Source of the DNA: Ulota crispa
Lineage: Eukaryota > Streptophyta > Bryopsida > Orthotrichales > Orthotrichaceae
NCBI GenBank assembly: GCA_963920765.1
Contig: OY987244.1
Span: 15,688,501 to 15,752,500 of the forward strand
Direction: 5' to 3'
DNA: 64,000 bases
Shown: piece by piece, positions 25,234-38,331 of the stretch
How the letters are laid out: each line of letters starts with the position of its first letter
How positions within the stretch are numbered: position 1 is the stretch's first letter
Notes under the pieces: model-generated
What the model saw: the letters and a program-made list of their open reading frames with translations, nothing else
Told to the model about the DNA's origin: nothing
The model's database searches: none
Position numbers and translations under genes: made by a program

Positions 25234-25354
25234 TAAAAGCATCATCACTCGCCCTCTAAAAATGGATGGCTTGTTGCCATTTGGCTTGCAAAAGTGCCCC
25301 ACCCGTCTTGCATAATGGATGAATTTGCTGAGAGGCCAAGCCAAAAGTCTCTAG

Positions 25355-25590
25355 TGACTTGCAAAATTGGGCTTTTTGCAAGCCAAAAGGTGTGGCTTGC
25401 AAACTGGCTTGCAAATTGCATGAGACAAGCACCTTTTGCACTTTTCTAACAAACAAGGACTTGATCCATGAATGTGGACGTAGCCAATTGGGTGGAGATG
25501 GCCTCTTAAAAGGCTATGGGTGGGGCGATCCTTCTTCCATGGCTTGCAAACTAGATTGACAGGCTTGTAAATTGGCTTGCATTTTGTAGG
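25355..25590. repeat. TTGCAAGCC-rich stretch
   Basis: Repeated short words TTGCAAGCC, GGCTTGCAAA and ACTTGCAAAATTGGGC in both orientations, ending near a GGGTGGAGATGGCCTC sequence that resembles a degenerate GAGCATCTCC terminus. Probably a decayed member of the neighbouring MITE family. Confidence 0.35.
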
Positions 25591-25609
25591 ACGGGTGGCA
25601 ATGCTCTAT

Positions 25610-26018
25610 GGTAGGAGAACCTAAATGTAACACTAGTTGTTTATCAACATCTACAAACAAACCTAAAGTTACAAGTTGCTGCACGCAAACAAGACACATA
25701 ATTTAACAAAACCTGTCACGATAATGGGGTATAGGAAATACAATTTGTGTAGGTGGCGAAGAAGCTGCACATGTGACACGATCTTTTTGTTGCCGCTTTT
25801 TCATTTCAATACAAGCATTTCAATGAGGGTTCTAGTGTTTACAATAGGTAGGTCTAGGGAGTTGCCTTCAATAATTCCTAATTTATTCATACAGTCTCAA
25901 GAAATTCCAAAAACATTTTTCTTTCATCTCTGGTTATTTCCTAACAAACACATGCCATTAATTTTGAAAAACAAGATCACCACTTTTGAAATAAGTGTCG
26001 ATTTTAGGTTCTCCTACC
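25610..26018. mobile_element. MITE with GGTAGGAGAACCTAAA termini (409 bp)
   Basis: A 16-bp perfect inverted repeat: GGTAGGAGAACCTAAA at the left, TTTAGGTTCTCCTACC at the right. The first eight bases are shared with the GGTAGGAGGCTC family at 44-50 kb, so it may be a divergent member. Confidence 0.6.
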
Positions 26019-26243
26019 TTAAGAGCCAATTTCCATTGGGGGGTTGGAGGATTCCAAGCTTGGACCTCCAGCCTCCAGCTATGCAAAAGTTGACTAATAA
26101 TCCTGTACCTTCTAGACCTTGGACCAGAGCTTGCTTTCAAAAATGTACTTCGCATCAAGATTTCAAAGTTTTTTTGTTTTCTCTACTTGTGGTCAACTTG
26201 GATGTTTGGTCTAGTTCCAACCCTCTATGGAAACTGGCCCTAA

Positions 26244-26564
26244 GAGCATCTCCACCACTAACTCCAACACGCTCAAATGGATGAAAAGTGTTGCGGGCCC
26301 TCTCAAGACCCTCTCAAGACACCGTATCCTACTTGTCTAGCAAGTTTCTTGCAAGGGCCCTTCAAGCCACTATTCACCAATATTCATCCTAAGTTTAGTG
26401 AATTTTATCCTCTTCTTTCCATGATAAGTGGTGAACTGATCATTTATGGGGGGTGTTGGAGTGCAAATCCACCTTTTAAAAAGCATGGGTGGAGATAAAG
26501 GAGCTTGAGGGCCGCCCAAAATAGATGAATTTTTTTGAAAGAGCTTGGACCAAAAGAGATGCTC
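26244..26564. mobile_element. MITE, GAGCATCTCCA family, short subfamily (321 bp)
   Basis: Starts GAGCATCTCCACCACTAACT after TAA and ends AGAGATGCTC followed by AAA. Phrases such as CCCTCTCAAGACAC, CAAGGGCCCTTCAA and CCTAAGTTTAGTGAATTTTA recur in the nested pair at 52111-52735, so these three form one subfamily. Confidence 0.65.
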
Positions 26565-26771
26565 AAAGGGCCACTTCACACTATGGCCAACCAAATCAAG
26601 AGGCTGTGAATTGATGAGTCACACTCCACTCCATGAGACAGTATTTAATTATTCTAACCAACAATATATCTAAACTTTTGTGAGGTAATTTATAAGTGTA
26701 CCTAACAACTTCACCTTTTTCTTGAATTTTTGCAAGTAAGCTAGCCATGTGGGGCACTATAATTACAATAA

Positions 26772-27491
26772 GGGAAAATATAAAAATGCTCCTGAATTAT
26801 ATTGAAATATTAAGTATACCCTTCAAAGATTTGAAACATCACAAAATACCCTTGGTTTTGTGTAGAGATATCAATTATACACCTAGCTATCTTTGAGAAT
26901 ATCAGTAATACCCCTATTTTTTTGAGAAAATATAAAGCATGCTCCTCAATAATTTCAAAATATCAAATATACTCCTTTGGAAATATCAAACATATCCTTG
27001 TGTTATTTAAATAATAAAAATAAAATTATGGTTTTGTGTAAGAATATCAATTTGATTATATCTTTGGTTACTTTTGAGAAAGTCATAAATACGCATATAT
27101 CTCTTGTGCCTCGTATTGTAATTTTTTGTAAAAATTGGAATTATAACAAAAATTACTATGTAATCAATGCCATGGTTTTAGGCACAATAGACTTACATGC
27201 AAAAACCTTGTATAGAGCTTGAGAGGCTTGAAGAGCTTGCTTCCAAGATTTCTATTGCATTCAAGCTTGCATCTAGTTTTTGTAAATTCCATTGTCATCC
27301 TACTGTCTACAAAAAATTGTAATAAGTGGCACAGAAAAACTAGAGGTATGTATGATACTCTCAAAAACAACCAAGGATATAGTCTAATTGAAACTCTTAC
27401 ACAAAACCACAAATATTTTTAATATTTCAAATAACACAAGGATATATTTTGACATTTCAAAATAATTGAGGAGCGTTCTTGATTTTTCCTT
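26772..27491. mobile_element. Inverted-repeat element (about 720 bp)
   Basis: Left end AAGGGAAAATATAAAAATGC with GCTCCTGAATTATATTGAAAT; right end ATTTCAAAATAATTGAGGAGC with GATTTTTCCTT. Internal short phrases (AATATCAA..TA.ACC) repeat several times in the left half. Non-autonomous, with no clear target duplication. Confidence 0.6.
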
Positions 27492-27754
27492 GAAACAACT
27501 TTTGTAGTCCTTTTCGAGAATTTAGGAAATGATTTTAAATTGCCTTTTTCTTACACCCCTGAGTTCAGAACCTGAAGTCTGGTGAAGGAACAGGATGTAA
27601 TCATTAGAGAGGGAGATACTGTAGTAAGGCGTGATAATAGAGAGGCCCGAGCTGTACAGTAGTGAAGAATGGCCATGGCCTTCCTTGGGCTTCCTTGGGC
27701 TATGGCCATGGCCATGGCAGCGACAGGGGAGCCACCCTTTCGATCGCGCCCACC

Positions 27755-27779
27755 ACTCTCTCTCTCACGCTCTCACTCG
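27755..27779 (+). promoter_or_regulatory. CT-rich leader patch upstream of the LRR-SAPS gene
   Basis: A pyrimidine patch (CACTCTCTCTCTCACGCTCTC) about 120 bp before the proposed ATG. CT-rich patches of this kind are common near plant transcription starts and 5' UTRs; no TATA box was seen close by. Confidence 0.35.
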
Positions 27780-27900
27780 AATTCCATCAATCCCCTTCGG
27801 ACCTGCTCTACCCTAATTCTCTTCATCATGTGACGCATTGCGCATCTCCGACCGCTGCCAACGTACGTTTCATCGCCAGCGAGTGTTCTTCCTTGCTGCA

Positions 27901-30900
27901 ATGGTGAGCCTGATCTCACACTGCTCTCGTTTTATGCCGCGATATTTTGAGCTGGTCGGGGACAGTCAGGATCTCCGTGCTGTCGTTAGTGTGGATCCAT
28001 GTATTTGCTGTTGGACGAGTGCTCATCGTATGTGCGATTTAGCGAACCGTGACTTATTTTAGTTACGCAATCTTCTTGTGGAGACTATTGCCCGTGTTGA
28101 ATCAGAGTTGATGATTCGGAATGGTAAGCGAGCGAAGAGATTGGCGTTGTAGATTGCAAACGCCAGGAAGACGAGAAACGTAGGTTGCTGCAATGTTCGG
28201 AGCGAGGAGTGATTTGAGTTTGCCAAGGACTATGGAATCTTGGATGTGCGTGAGATCGGTTCATGGACACGGAATAGTCTTGAATAATGCTCTTCAGTTT
28301 TCGCAAATCTTCTTGTTGAGGTTGCCGCCCGTGTTGAATCACAGTTTGTGACTATTATCGACCACAATTATATGCGCAGAGAATGGCGTTGTAGATAATC
28401 ATTGTCAGGAAGATGAGAAATGGAGGCTTCTGCATTGTTAGAAAGCGTACAATCGGCTCTGAGATTGAGAACCAAATCATGAGTGATCTTCTTGAATTTT
28501 TTGCAGTTTTTTTTTGTGGAGGTTATTGCCCGTGTTGAACAGGGTTGGTGATTCTGTATCGTAAGTTAGGGAGAGTAACCAGAATGATGTGCGAAGTGAT
28601 TTTCCTTTTTAATGATAACAGATCAGGAGAAATAGAAGTTACTGCATAGTTCGGGAGCGTAGAATTTTGTGTTTATTTGGTTCTAATAACGAGCGATTGA
28701 GGAAGTTCAGGGTGCTAAGTCTTGGATTTATTTTATTTTATTTAGTCTTTGTTCAAGATTTGCGTTGATCCTCTGATTTTTGGCCAGTTTCTATGCTCGT
28801 CACTGACGTGTAATTAGACTAGGTGTTGGCTTGGCCCACGCAAATGGCATGCTTACGGATAGGTTAGGAACAAAACGTGAGATTTGTGTGTGTTTAGTTG
28901 TAAGGTGCTCGGTTCAGGGACAGGGAACAACATGAGTGATTTTCTTCAACTTTCGCAATTTTCTTAATTGAGATTATTTCGCATGTTGAACTAGAGTTCA
29001 TAACTCTGTATCGTAAGTTAGGGAGAGTGACCAGAGTTACGTCCGAGGAGACTGCCATCGTAGATCGACAATGCCGGGAAGACGAGAAGTGGAGTTTTAT
29101 TGCATTGTTAGAAAGCTTTCAATTTAGAAGTTCAGGCAGTTTTTTGTGCCGGAGTGATTTTAGTAAAATGAGGTTGCCAAGGATTTCGGACTCCCTGATT
29201 TGTATTTTATTTATTTGTATTTTTGTCAGATATCCTGCTTTTTAGTCAGATACATGCTCTTCACTCACTTGTAATTAAGTGAATTGCGATATTGGCACGC
29301 CCGAATGTCATGTTTGCTGGTAGATTAAGAACAAACGTGAGTTGTGTGTATCTAATTGTGAGGTGCTCGCTCTTATCCAGTATCTTGCAATACGTGAAAT
29401 GGTGCACTTGGTCAGTATGAAGTCAAAATGATCTTCTTCTCTCGAGCCTATCGTGCGATCACAGATGGAGAAAATATGATAGCGGTTGCATGCCATTCAT
29501 CGGTAGAATGAACTTTCTAGTCGAGGTTTGCATCAAACGTTGACGCATTACAATTATATTTTGCAACAAGCCACTGAGGTTAGAACCATATCTGAAACCG
29601 TATGGTCTTGGTGTCGTGCTTGCAGGAGAAAGTTGTGGAGACTAAAGAGGAGGACGAAGAAGAGTCTCTCGGTGCATCTCCACTTCCTCAAGTGGAGATG
29701 CTTTCGCCTGAAACCGCAGATAAAAGGTTTTCTTAGTTTTCTGTACCGATGCGCACTCTCTTGTCAGAGTTAAGATATGAATGAATTTCCTTAGTTCGTA
29801 ATGGATGTACTGCACGAAAATTGCTGTTGAGGTTCCTGTGTTATGGTCCAATGAGTCCTAGGCTTGAGTCTATCTTCACTAGGGATGAGGTTTTTCATTT
29901 TATAAATTCTACCTATTAGGAACGTGCATGATTAGTACCAAAGCAGCTGATGGCTCTTATCCTTTAAACACATCCATCAGCACGGAGTGGGACATGAAGA
30001 TTCCACAATGATCTGCGCATTTTTTCATTTGGAAGTTCGGATCTATATTTTTGAACAAGACTCCCTATCTATACCTGAAAACGGTTAATGTTTTATGAGT
30101 GTCGTAGGTATGCATTAACTTTGGAGGCTATGAAGAACGATGAAAATTTTCTTTGGATGCAACTCAGCAAGTGTCGTATCACTGACAAACGTACCCGCAA
30201 AGTGAGTTTGACAATGTTCCACCTTTCCTGGATGTTCTTCTGTTACTTTTGGTTGAAAGTTTCTAAGGCTATAGTTCATTTGAATTTTGAACATGCTGAT
30301 TTTCCTTATTTGTAACGGGTGCTTGGACAAAGTCTCTTTACTCGTAAAAGTTGGCTTACAAGCGATTGCAGGGGACTCTGTTGGACTTTTGCAGCTCTTC
30401 GCAGCTTTGAAGGATAATAAGTCAGTGACATCGATCGATCTTTCAGACAATGTGATTACAGACGACGGCATGAACTTTTTGACGGGAATCTTGGCTATCG
30501 GAATGGCCCCCAACTTGATTCATATAAACCTCCGGGGTAATCCCATCAGCAGCAAAGGCCGAGAACTTCTTGCTGGATTATATCATTTACGTAAGCAGCT
30601 TTTGGTACGTCGATCTAATGCAATTATCAAAACAATGATGAGTATTATTCAAACCTGCTACCATGGTATTTTAGCAATGCAGTGCAGCTTTTCTTGCCTG
30701 GTGAGGTCTTGCAAAATCTTAACGAATCGTTCTTCTTGTTTGGCTTTCGGTTATGTTGTGTCTTTACTCAGTTAGCAAGGTACCTCGTCGAGAAGCTTTT
30801 TATTATCTAAGTAATCACCAGACGACATGACTACAGGTCGAATATGACATGGAGGATGAAGAACCAAGTGATGAGGGGAGTCCGGATTTCTCTTTGAAAA

Positions 30901-33900
30901 ATGATTGGCAGGAAGGCTTTCCAAGGAGCAAATGGCTTGGAAACTGCACAGAGGCTGGTGGTCCAGAAGATCCAGAAGCCACCAACTTGTTTGCTGGTGC
31001 ACAACGGCAGCGAGCTTGCAACCCCCGTCTTTGGGAGGATCAGGTAGGAAATACGAGGCAAACAGGCAGAGCATGTATAAGGCAGCAATTCAGACTTGTT
31101 TAGGGAGAGGAAGCAAAAGATTAAAGGATTATCGTAGAATTTTGTTTTGAAAGGAAAGATCTGTTATAAGCAGTCTTACCTGTTGTCTTCAACATCTGCA
31201 GCATTAAATATACAGAATCTTCTTGCTGTTTTGTTGACGTTGGCCTCTTCCCATAGATGTAGGATGTCAGTACTTTCCATTCTCTGTAAGCTCTCCAAAT
31301 GTGCAATCGCTGCTCTATTTGATTGCAGTATCTGGCATGTTGAATCTATCAGTACTAGACGGTCGGTCTGGTTGTTCTCGTGGAGTTCCTACCAACCATC
31401 TATTTCAACTGTTATGCTCTTGAACGGGGACGATGTTATTGATTTGGTTGTGAGGCAGGCCCAGGTATTGGTACAGGTGTTGCAGCAGACTCCAACTAAA
31501 AGTATGTCCCCAGCAGAGCTTGCTACAAACCTGAAACAGCTAGGAGGAATTTTAACTCAGTTGTTGGAATTTCATCGAGCAAAACTGCCCGAGTGGACAT
31601 CTCTTGACCAACTTCCTAAGGTTTGGCTTCTATGAACTCTCTAGTACCGGTGTTGTTCTTATATCACATTGTGTCTCAAACGCTGTTCTGCATATCTAGT
31701 GTATGTTCGATTTTCATCCTCTGTTGAGGACTACAATATAGATATCCTGTGAACGTCGACGCTTGAAAGATTGAAGTCACGTGACGAATTTTTCGTTTGC
31801 CGTATGACTTCGACATGGGTCATGTTTCTGACTATTTTTTGAGGGATCTTAATGTTCCTTTGAGCAGGGTATAAAGGAAGTGGTGGAAGACATGAAGACA
31901 TTGATCTTCATTATTGATTTAAATGCAGCACCACATCATTCTCAACGTCGCACTGAGGAGGCCTCTGCAGGTTTACATCGCATAGCTGTGGTCAATGTTC
32001 TTGGTGAGCTCCTGGAGGCAGGGTGTCCTGTTATGGACGACCAGCTCCTCGCTTTAGCTGTTCCAGGCAGACTTACAGCCCTCTTCTTTAAGTACCCTTG
32101 GAACAGCATTTTGCAAGGGTCCCTCTGCAAATTCTTTCTTGTAAGTTATGGTACTCAATAAAAATTCATTGTTATGTTGTTCATTTCTAGTGCCACCATT
32201 GGATGGATTTCTCGGCAATAAGTCTTTACCGCGTGTTCATCAAACGGAGTAGTCCTCGGGGTGTCATGTACAGTACAGCTGATCCATCGATTGTTGCATT
32301 ACTCAAAATGCTGTTGAAGATTAGAACATTAGGCACCTTTTTCACTAAGCAATGTATGTTTTGAGTGGATTCCTTCGAAGCTGAGGCCAAAATCCACGCA
32401 ACAATAGAATCTGATTAACACGAATTTTCTGGCTTAGCACTGGATATTTGGTGACTAGTTTCTTAAAATAGTTACTAGACATTCTCATCCTTTAGACGTG
32501 ATTCATATTTGGCGCTCTTTTCACTATCCGGTCCACACAAAAATTCAAAATAATTCCTGTACGTGAGTAAACAAGTAGTTGTGTCATTCCAATCTGAATA
32601 ATCTTGCATTGAATCTCTTATGGATTTGAACATTCATTTCATCTTGAGTACTTCAAGATGCGGACTAGAGTTACTTGAAATACTTGATGTTGGGTTCCTT
32701 AACCGTACCTGCCTCCTAACTTCTTGTGTCACCTGATCCAGGCAGTTCTAGGTCGACCTGGAACCCCAATGTGTTCAGCTGCTCTTGCGGGAAGTACCGG
32801 GCTTCCCGCCCTATGTGCCAAAGTTGGGAGTGAATGTGCTGCTTTAAGCATGGGTAAAAGACCAGGGTAAGTGTTCTTTGTGTGTTGCTGGTTTCAGAAG
32901 TTGCAGTTCGTTTACTAAGAAGCTGGGATATTTACATGTCATTTTATGATTGCGGTTGGTGTTCAATAGCTTCCTGGACGACGCACGGTAACATGGAATG
33001 TGGATTGTTCCTCGAGTAAGCGTACTGTTGACAAAATGTTTAATATTTAAACAGCTTCACTTCTTGAATGGTTGTCTCAGGTACGGTGGGTATATTGTAA
33101 AGCTCTCTTGGACCCTGCAGGGGCTAGGAGAGAAAGACGCATCCATCAATGTAATTCCCATTACTGCTGTGTTCTTTATCTCGAGTGAGCTGTAATTTGA
33201 ATGGAATCGGACTCCCATTTACCGGTTGGAGAGTGTTTTATTCATTTTTGACATAGTGGAATCAAAGTTACTTGTGTAAGAGGGGACAAATACAGCATAT
33301 TCTCGTTTGGTAGACACTTAAGCTTGTGTTGTGGGATTCATGCAAACAGGAATTATTACAGAAAAGTGAGCAATGGATTACCTATGCTGGCGCAGATGGG
33401 CCCTTGTCCAAACTAATGGCAGAGCAAGCAGGGCATTTAGGAGGACCAAAGCCTATTCTAGCACGATCCATGGCATCATTTTTTCAAAATGACCCAAGCA
33501 GGTCATCTGCGGCTTTTGAACAGCTCCGAGGCCTCTTTCTGCCGTAAGTTCAGGAACTACATGCCTCCGCAAGCATTTACGTCACTTATGTACCAGGGGC
33601 TTGTTCTAATCGAGGGCGCCTCTCATGGTGCTTGTCGAGCATGGTGTTTTTCTGTAAACAGGCAGCAGATTATAAGTAGTTAAGAATGTCAATCACGAAA
33701 GATGGATTTCATTAGACTAGTCTTGAACCCCAAGCCCATCATACAGAGAATCGTCCTCATGATTTGTGGGTAGGTGATAAAATTAGTATAGTAGTGTACG
33801 TGGGAGTCTCTACACAACAAAATCGCAGCAATAGCTTGTTTACTTATCATAAAAATGGAGCAAACCTGGCTATTTGCTTTTATTCGTGAAAGTGATATAA

Positions 33901-34777
33901 ATGTACACTAAACCTAGCAATCTCATTCAAAGCCACTTTGGCAATCATAGACTGACTAACTTAAATACCGACGAGGACCTAGTTCTGATACAAACATCTC
34001 CAAAATCGTATAGTTTTGTGCGCAAGAATATATCATATAGTCGCTTCTTCTTTTTTTCCGGTGTCGTTAAGCTACTCTGAAGAAACTTTTGTTTATTTCA
34101 GGTACATTCCGGAGAGATGCCCTCTTGATGTTGAAGACAGACGGCCTCTTGATGCCAAAGTTTGAGTCAGGCGTATTAGAAGTTATAGGAACTACTTGAT
34201 AACACATTATTGGTATATCGATAGGTGCAAATTAATTCTTCCCGTTATGTCGTACATCGACTTTCGATGTCACAGGCGTCGCGTTCGAGGTATATCTGGG
34301 CTTCTTGGTCCGGTCGAGTCACCTAAAACAAAGACCGATAGTTTTAACAATTTAGTAGATGTAGCAACATGAGAATCTCCATTTCTGTCGCTCAGAACAT
34401 CAAATTGCAGGTGAAGTGCTGAGCAACCCGTAACCTAGCTTATAATTCATGGCAATATTTGTTTGCTGCACCTTCAAATTGTCTTGTGGACATAATGCTC
34501 TAGGAGATTCAAAATTAACAAGTTTTAGATTATAGTTTTTGTACGGTTTTCTTAGGGAAGTGTGTAGCTCAGGTAGGCTCTTCGAGCTTCAACCTCCACT
34601 GCTTGGGGAGAAACCTTTGTTTTGCAGGTAGAAGACTCCATTCAGAGGCATCAGAAAATTGCAATCTTGGACTATTATCATCAAGGTATACTTGTGACGA
34701 TTATTTTTTATTAGTTGGGCTACTCTTGATAACTTACTCCTGTTTATGTTACAGCTGCATGTTTAGAGCTGCCTTGA
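27901..34777 (+). CDS. LRR plus SAPS-like protein (putative PP6 regulatory subunit)
   Basis: Proposed exons: 27901-27903, 29626-29726, 30108-30190, 30372-30604, 30837-31043, 31459-31620, 31868-32140, 32742-32866, 33081-33150, 33350-33543, 34102-34159, 34628-34685, 34755-34777; 529 aa, every junction in phase. Residues 2-34 are acidic. About 36-140 are ribonuclease-inhibitor-type leucine-rich repeats (SVTSIDLSDNVITDDG; LIHINLRGNPISSKG). After an acidic linker, about 264-440 resembles SAPS domains: LHRIAVVNVLGELL, then LFFKYPWN (335-342), then RPGYGGYIVKL. SAPS proteins bind the SIT4/PP6 phosphatase and select its targets (family knowledge). The first coding exon is only ATG, split by a 1.7-kb intron at ATG|GTGAGC. 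Two choices are open. The donor of the 30108 exon may be 30190 (keeps the frame) or 30201 (breaks it). The weak donor AAA|GTTTGA at 34159 may be unused, ending the protein at 34165. Confidence 0.6.
28066..29038 (+). repeat. Four degenerate direct repeats in the first intron
   Basis: Four diverged copies of a phrase TTCTTG.TGAGG.T.TTGCCCG followed by GTTGAATCAGAG, at about 28066, 28304, 28498 and 28955. Downstream each is followed by related text such as CGTAAGTTAGGGAGAGT.ACC and GAAGACGAGAAA. The copies are separated by roughly 190-460 bp, so the intron seems to have grown by internal duplication. Confidence 0.65.
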
Positions 34778-35038
34778 TTGTTCTCAACTTGGAGCTGATG
34801 TTTCTTATTTTGTTGCGTTTCGTGAAGCTAACTCTGCTGCTGTTTATGTCATGTGGGCAGAGTATGTAGCGACCAGTTTTATCGGCATTTTTTCTCCTGC
34901 TTCGAGTCCAACTTACGGCCCGTTTCCAGGTTTCAGAATGACGTGTAATAGGATTATAGCGATTTCTACGAGAGGTGATACCACGAGTCCTTGCATGCGT
35001 GAATGACAGTAAAAAACAAAATGCAATAGATAAAGCAT

Positions 35039-35447
35039 GGGAATTGATATATGTACACCGGGTATATGTTGTATGTACACCAGGGGGTAAATTTTAGATA
35101 ATTTAAAATCAAGAAATTGAATTTGAAAAATTTGAATTCACATTTGGATTGGAGACCTTGATATTGTATAGAACCACAAAAGAGGATACAATCACAAAGG
35201 AGGATACAATCAAACAACGTCAATATAAGGGTTAAATTATTATTTTTACCCTTGTTGTAAAAAAATAACTAATTTTTTTTACCTTGTCTTCCACAAATAC
35301 ATTTGTGAAATACACCAAGCCGGGAAGGGAGGGGAAGAAATGTGGGGGGGCACAAAAAGGGCTAGTTTGTTGCTAATTGATCAATTTTAATCCCCCAACT
35401 CCCGGGTGTACATATAACAAACACCCAGTGTACATATATCAATCCCC
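35039..35447. mobile_element. hAT-like MITE family (GGGAATTGAT), copy B (409 bp)
   Basis: Ends GGGAATTGATATATGTACAC and GTGTACATATATCAATCCCC. Flanks TAAAGCAT (35031-35038) and TAAAGGAT (35448-35455) match at 7 of 8 positions, a credible 8-bp target duplication. The length equals that of copy C exactly. It lies shortly downstream of the LRR-SAPS gene. Confidence 0.8.
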
Positions 35448-35836
35448 TAAAGGATAACATAGTTTAACGGCTTGGTATATTGCACATTTGCGTTTGTGGG
35501 GCAAGGGTAGAAAAGCTTATCATTTTCACCTACCAATAATACCTTAGAAATTTACTATCAGAAGGTTGAATTTGGAAATTTGAATTCATATTTAGATTTC
35601 TAAACTATAGCCGCAAAAGAAAGGAAATAAAATTGCCCAACTAAATAGTAGGGGCAGATTCTTACTTTTATCCTTATATGTAAAAACATATAAGCTCTTC
35701 CACCTCACAAATGCATATGTGCAATATGGTATAACAAGGGCTGCTTTACATTACAAGCTGAGGTTGGTTTCTAGCCTTTGACATGCTCAACACTGGAATT
35801 TGATTGGTCCATATTTTGAAAATAACCTCAAGGTTT

Positions 35837-36273
35837 TTACACTAGGAGTTAAGGCTAACTTTTTAGAACCTATTTTAATACTTAAAAGAGAAGATCTAAC
35901 ATGGTCCCAACTCCAAAAATTAGGTCTCCTACAAATGTGAAGCCAATTCTTGGCCCTAGGGCCATTGTTAGATTTTATTAAAATATGATTTTTTCAATAA
36001 AAGATAATTTTTTGAGGTACTCAACACTGTAGGATGGAGTAAAAATATCAATGTTTATCCTTGATTTCTTTTTTTTCTCCATTTTTTCCTGAAATTTTCA
36101 AAACTTACTCTATTGTCCTCATTTTTTTGGCCTCAAAGCCTTTACACACAAGAGAGTTAGCCCCCACTATATTCATATTATAATGGGCACTTGGGGCCGT
36201 TCTTGAGGCCATTTGGGTTGGAATTTTGGTTAAAATGACCCCAAATTTTCATGGCATTGACTCCTAGTGTAAA
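35837..36273. mobile_element. Inverted-repeat element with TTTACACTAGGAGT ends (437 bp)
   Basis: Left end TTTACACTAGGAGTTAAGGC, right end GACTCCTAGTGTAAA. Inner arms pair weakly. No clear duplication of flanking bases. Confidence 0.55.
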
Positions 36274-38331
36274 GTGGCCATAAGTCTAATTTAACAAATG
36301 AAAGTGGTTAGGTCAACAAGATGATACTCATTCTTTTACCATCAAGTTAGCCAAGCATGTACTTGATTCCCTTGGTCCACTTGATGCTTTCATTTTCAAG
36401 GACTAGTGTCGGGCAGGGTTGTTACTTTGGGTAAAATTTGGCCAAATGACATGATAAGTGGGGTAGGTGGGCAAGCAAACTAGAATCTCCGGATTGCATA
36501 GGTGGGCATGTTCATCCAAATATCCAATGTTTCATTTTAGAGCTTCACACTTAAAAATGTAGAAAACAAGTTATTGTGTTTTATCTTTACCGCATGACAT
36601 GACTCTTGATTTGCCGGTGTGGTTGTCCATGCTAGAATCAAGGCGCAAATGTTAAGGCGTGGATGCAAGATGGCAAGAGTGCATTTGTGCCTTAAAAAAA
36701 CTTTTTATATGCACCTTAATTGTTTGCCTTTATACCTTGACCACTAACATTGGCACTCTAATTGGTTACATTTGCGCCTTGACTAAAAAAAATTAAAAAA
36801 ATTAATTAATTAATTTGACAAATTCTTAACAAGCTTTTGAAATTTGTTGAATAGAACGTAACCATTAATTTGTTGTGGTAAAGAAGACACAAGATAAGAG
36901 TAATTGTAAAAATGTTGTATTTGAATATGAAGATTGCCTTGAGGTTTGTTATATATGACCATATTAACAATGAATTTGGTTGTTCATTAGCAAAACTTGT
37001 TGTTTGTTTGTATTACTTAATTTTTCACAATTCATAATTCACTTGACATTTGCCACAAAATTGTGATTCATAACATTCAGTAGCTTGAAGAGAGGATGCC
37101 TTTCCCTCTCTTTAGGTATCATCCACAAACTTCATTTTGACAATTTTATTTTTATTTTTTATTTTTTATTTTCTGACACATTTGACCCCCTCGATGTGTG
37201 TGCATTGAACTAAGCCTCCCTTTCATAAACTCTCACAAATTCAGCCAAGTGTCTCTATAGTTAAAGAAGGGTGTGGAATATTTCATACCATTTCATCCAA
37301 GTAGATGGAATGGTGTGAAATATTACATAGCATTCTCTTGGAGGGAGGGCAGCCTTTACTAGTGCTACTAAATGTTATGTAGCCTTTCTAAAGCGTGCAA
37401 AAGAACCACTTATGACATTTTCACATGTCATGTTATGTTTCTGTGATGAATATAGAATGTGACATAAAGCTACAAAAACTAAAAGAGCAGCAGTTTTGTG
37501 AAGGTCTTTTCACGGTGGAACAAATGAGGATGAAATCAAAATTGCAAGCCAACCTTTGAACCATACTAATCAATCATGTAGGCATGTAATAAATATCTGC
37601 ATATGTAGATAATATTCATTAAATAAAGAAAAAACACAATATTAGGAGTAATCATTCAAAGAACATAAAATTCAAAAGTCCCAAAAATATATATTTATCT
37701 AATTAATAAATATTGGTTAATACAAAAATAATAATTCTCACAAAAGGCCACATATGATTGTGTATTTTTTAGGAAATAGTTGTGTGGTCATTTAGGATGA
37801 CAAGTTGAGATGTAACAAATTTTACATCCAATAAACATTAGGAATGATTGAATTTGTTTTTTTTCTTGTGCAAATCTATGAATTTGTAGGTCAAACCTAG
37901 CAAATCAAAACTTTAAAATGCACAAAACTAAAACCATTTTATTTGATATTGAAATTATAGAGCAAACTAGACTACACTTATGCACATAATCATGACTCTC
38001 ACACAATATTGGAAAGTATGCAGAGGCTAACTACTTTGTTGCATCTTTATTACCAAAGACATATTAAAAAAAAGCAAGCACACATACTACAAACAAGTAA
38101 ACAAATTACTCTACAAGGTGGAGTTTTAACCCTTAAAATTTTTAGCCATTTTGAAGGTGTTTTGGATCTCAATTCTATAAGTAGTGTTGTTTTCCCAAAC
38201 ATGGCGACAACCCAACAAACTTCACGTCACAGATGGATAAGAGACCCTCCGTCCGTCTAGTAAAGTCAAATTTAAGGTTGACTTTTAAATAAAGCACTTT
38301 CTATATCTGATTTAGACATATTAAACATGAT
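36274..38331. other. AT-rich gene-free stretch
   Basis: No supported exon or element boundary. Short runs such as AATTAATTAATTAATTTG (near 36800) and TTTATTTTTATTTTTTATTT (near 37145) are simple sequence. Confidence 0.45.

Noticed and set aside
25676-26284. 202-codon open frame
   Set aside because: It spans the MITE at 25610-26018 and its flank and has no family features.
30675-30700. 26-bp microexon in the LRR-SAPS gene
   Set aside because: It was needed only if the previous exon ended at 30590; the donor at 30604 (CTTTTG|GTACGT) gives a simple in-phase junction.
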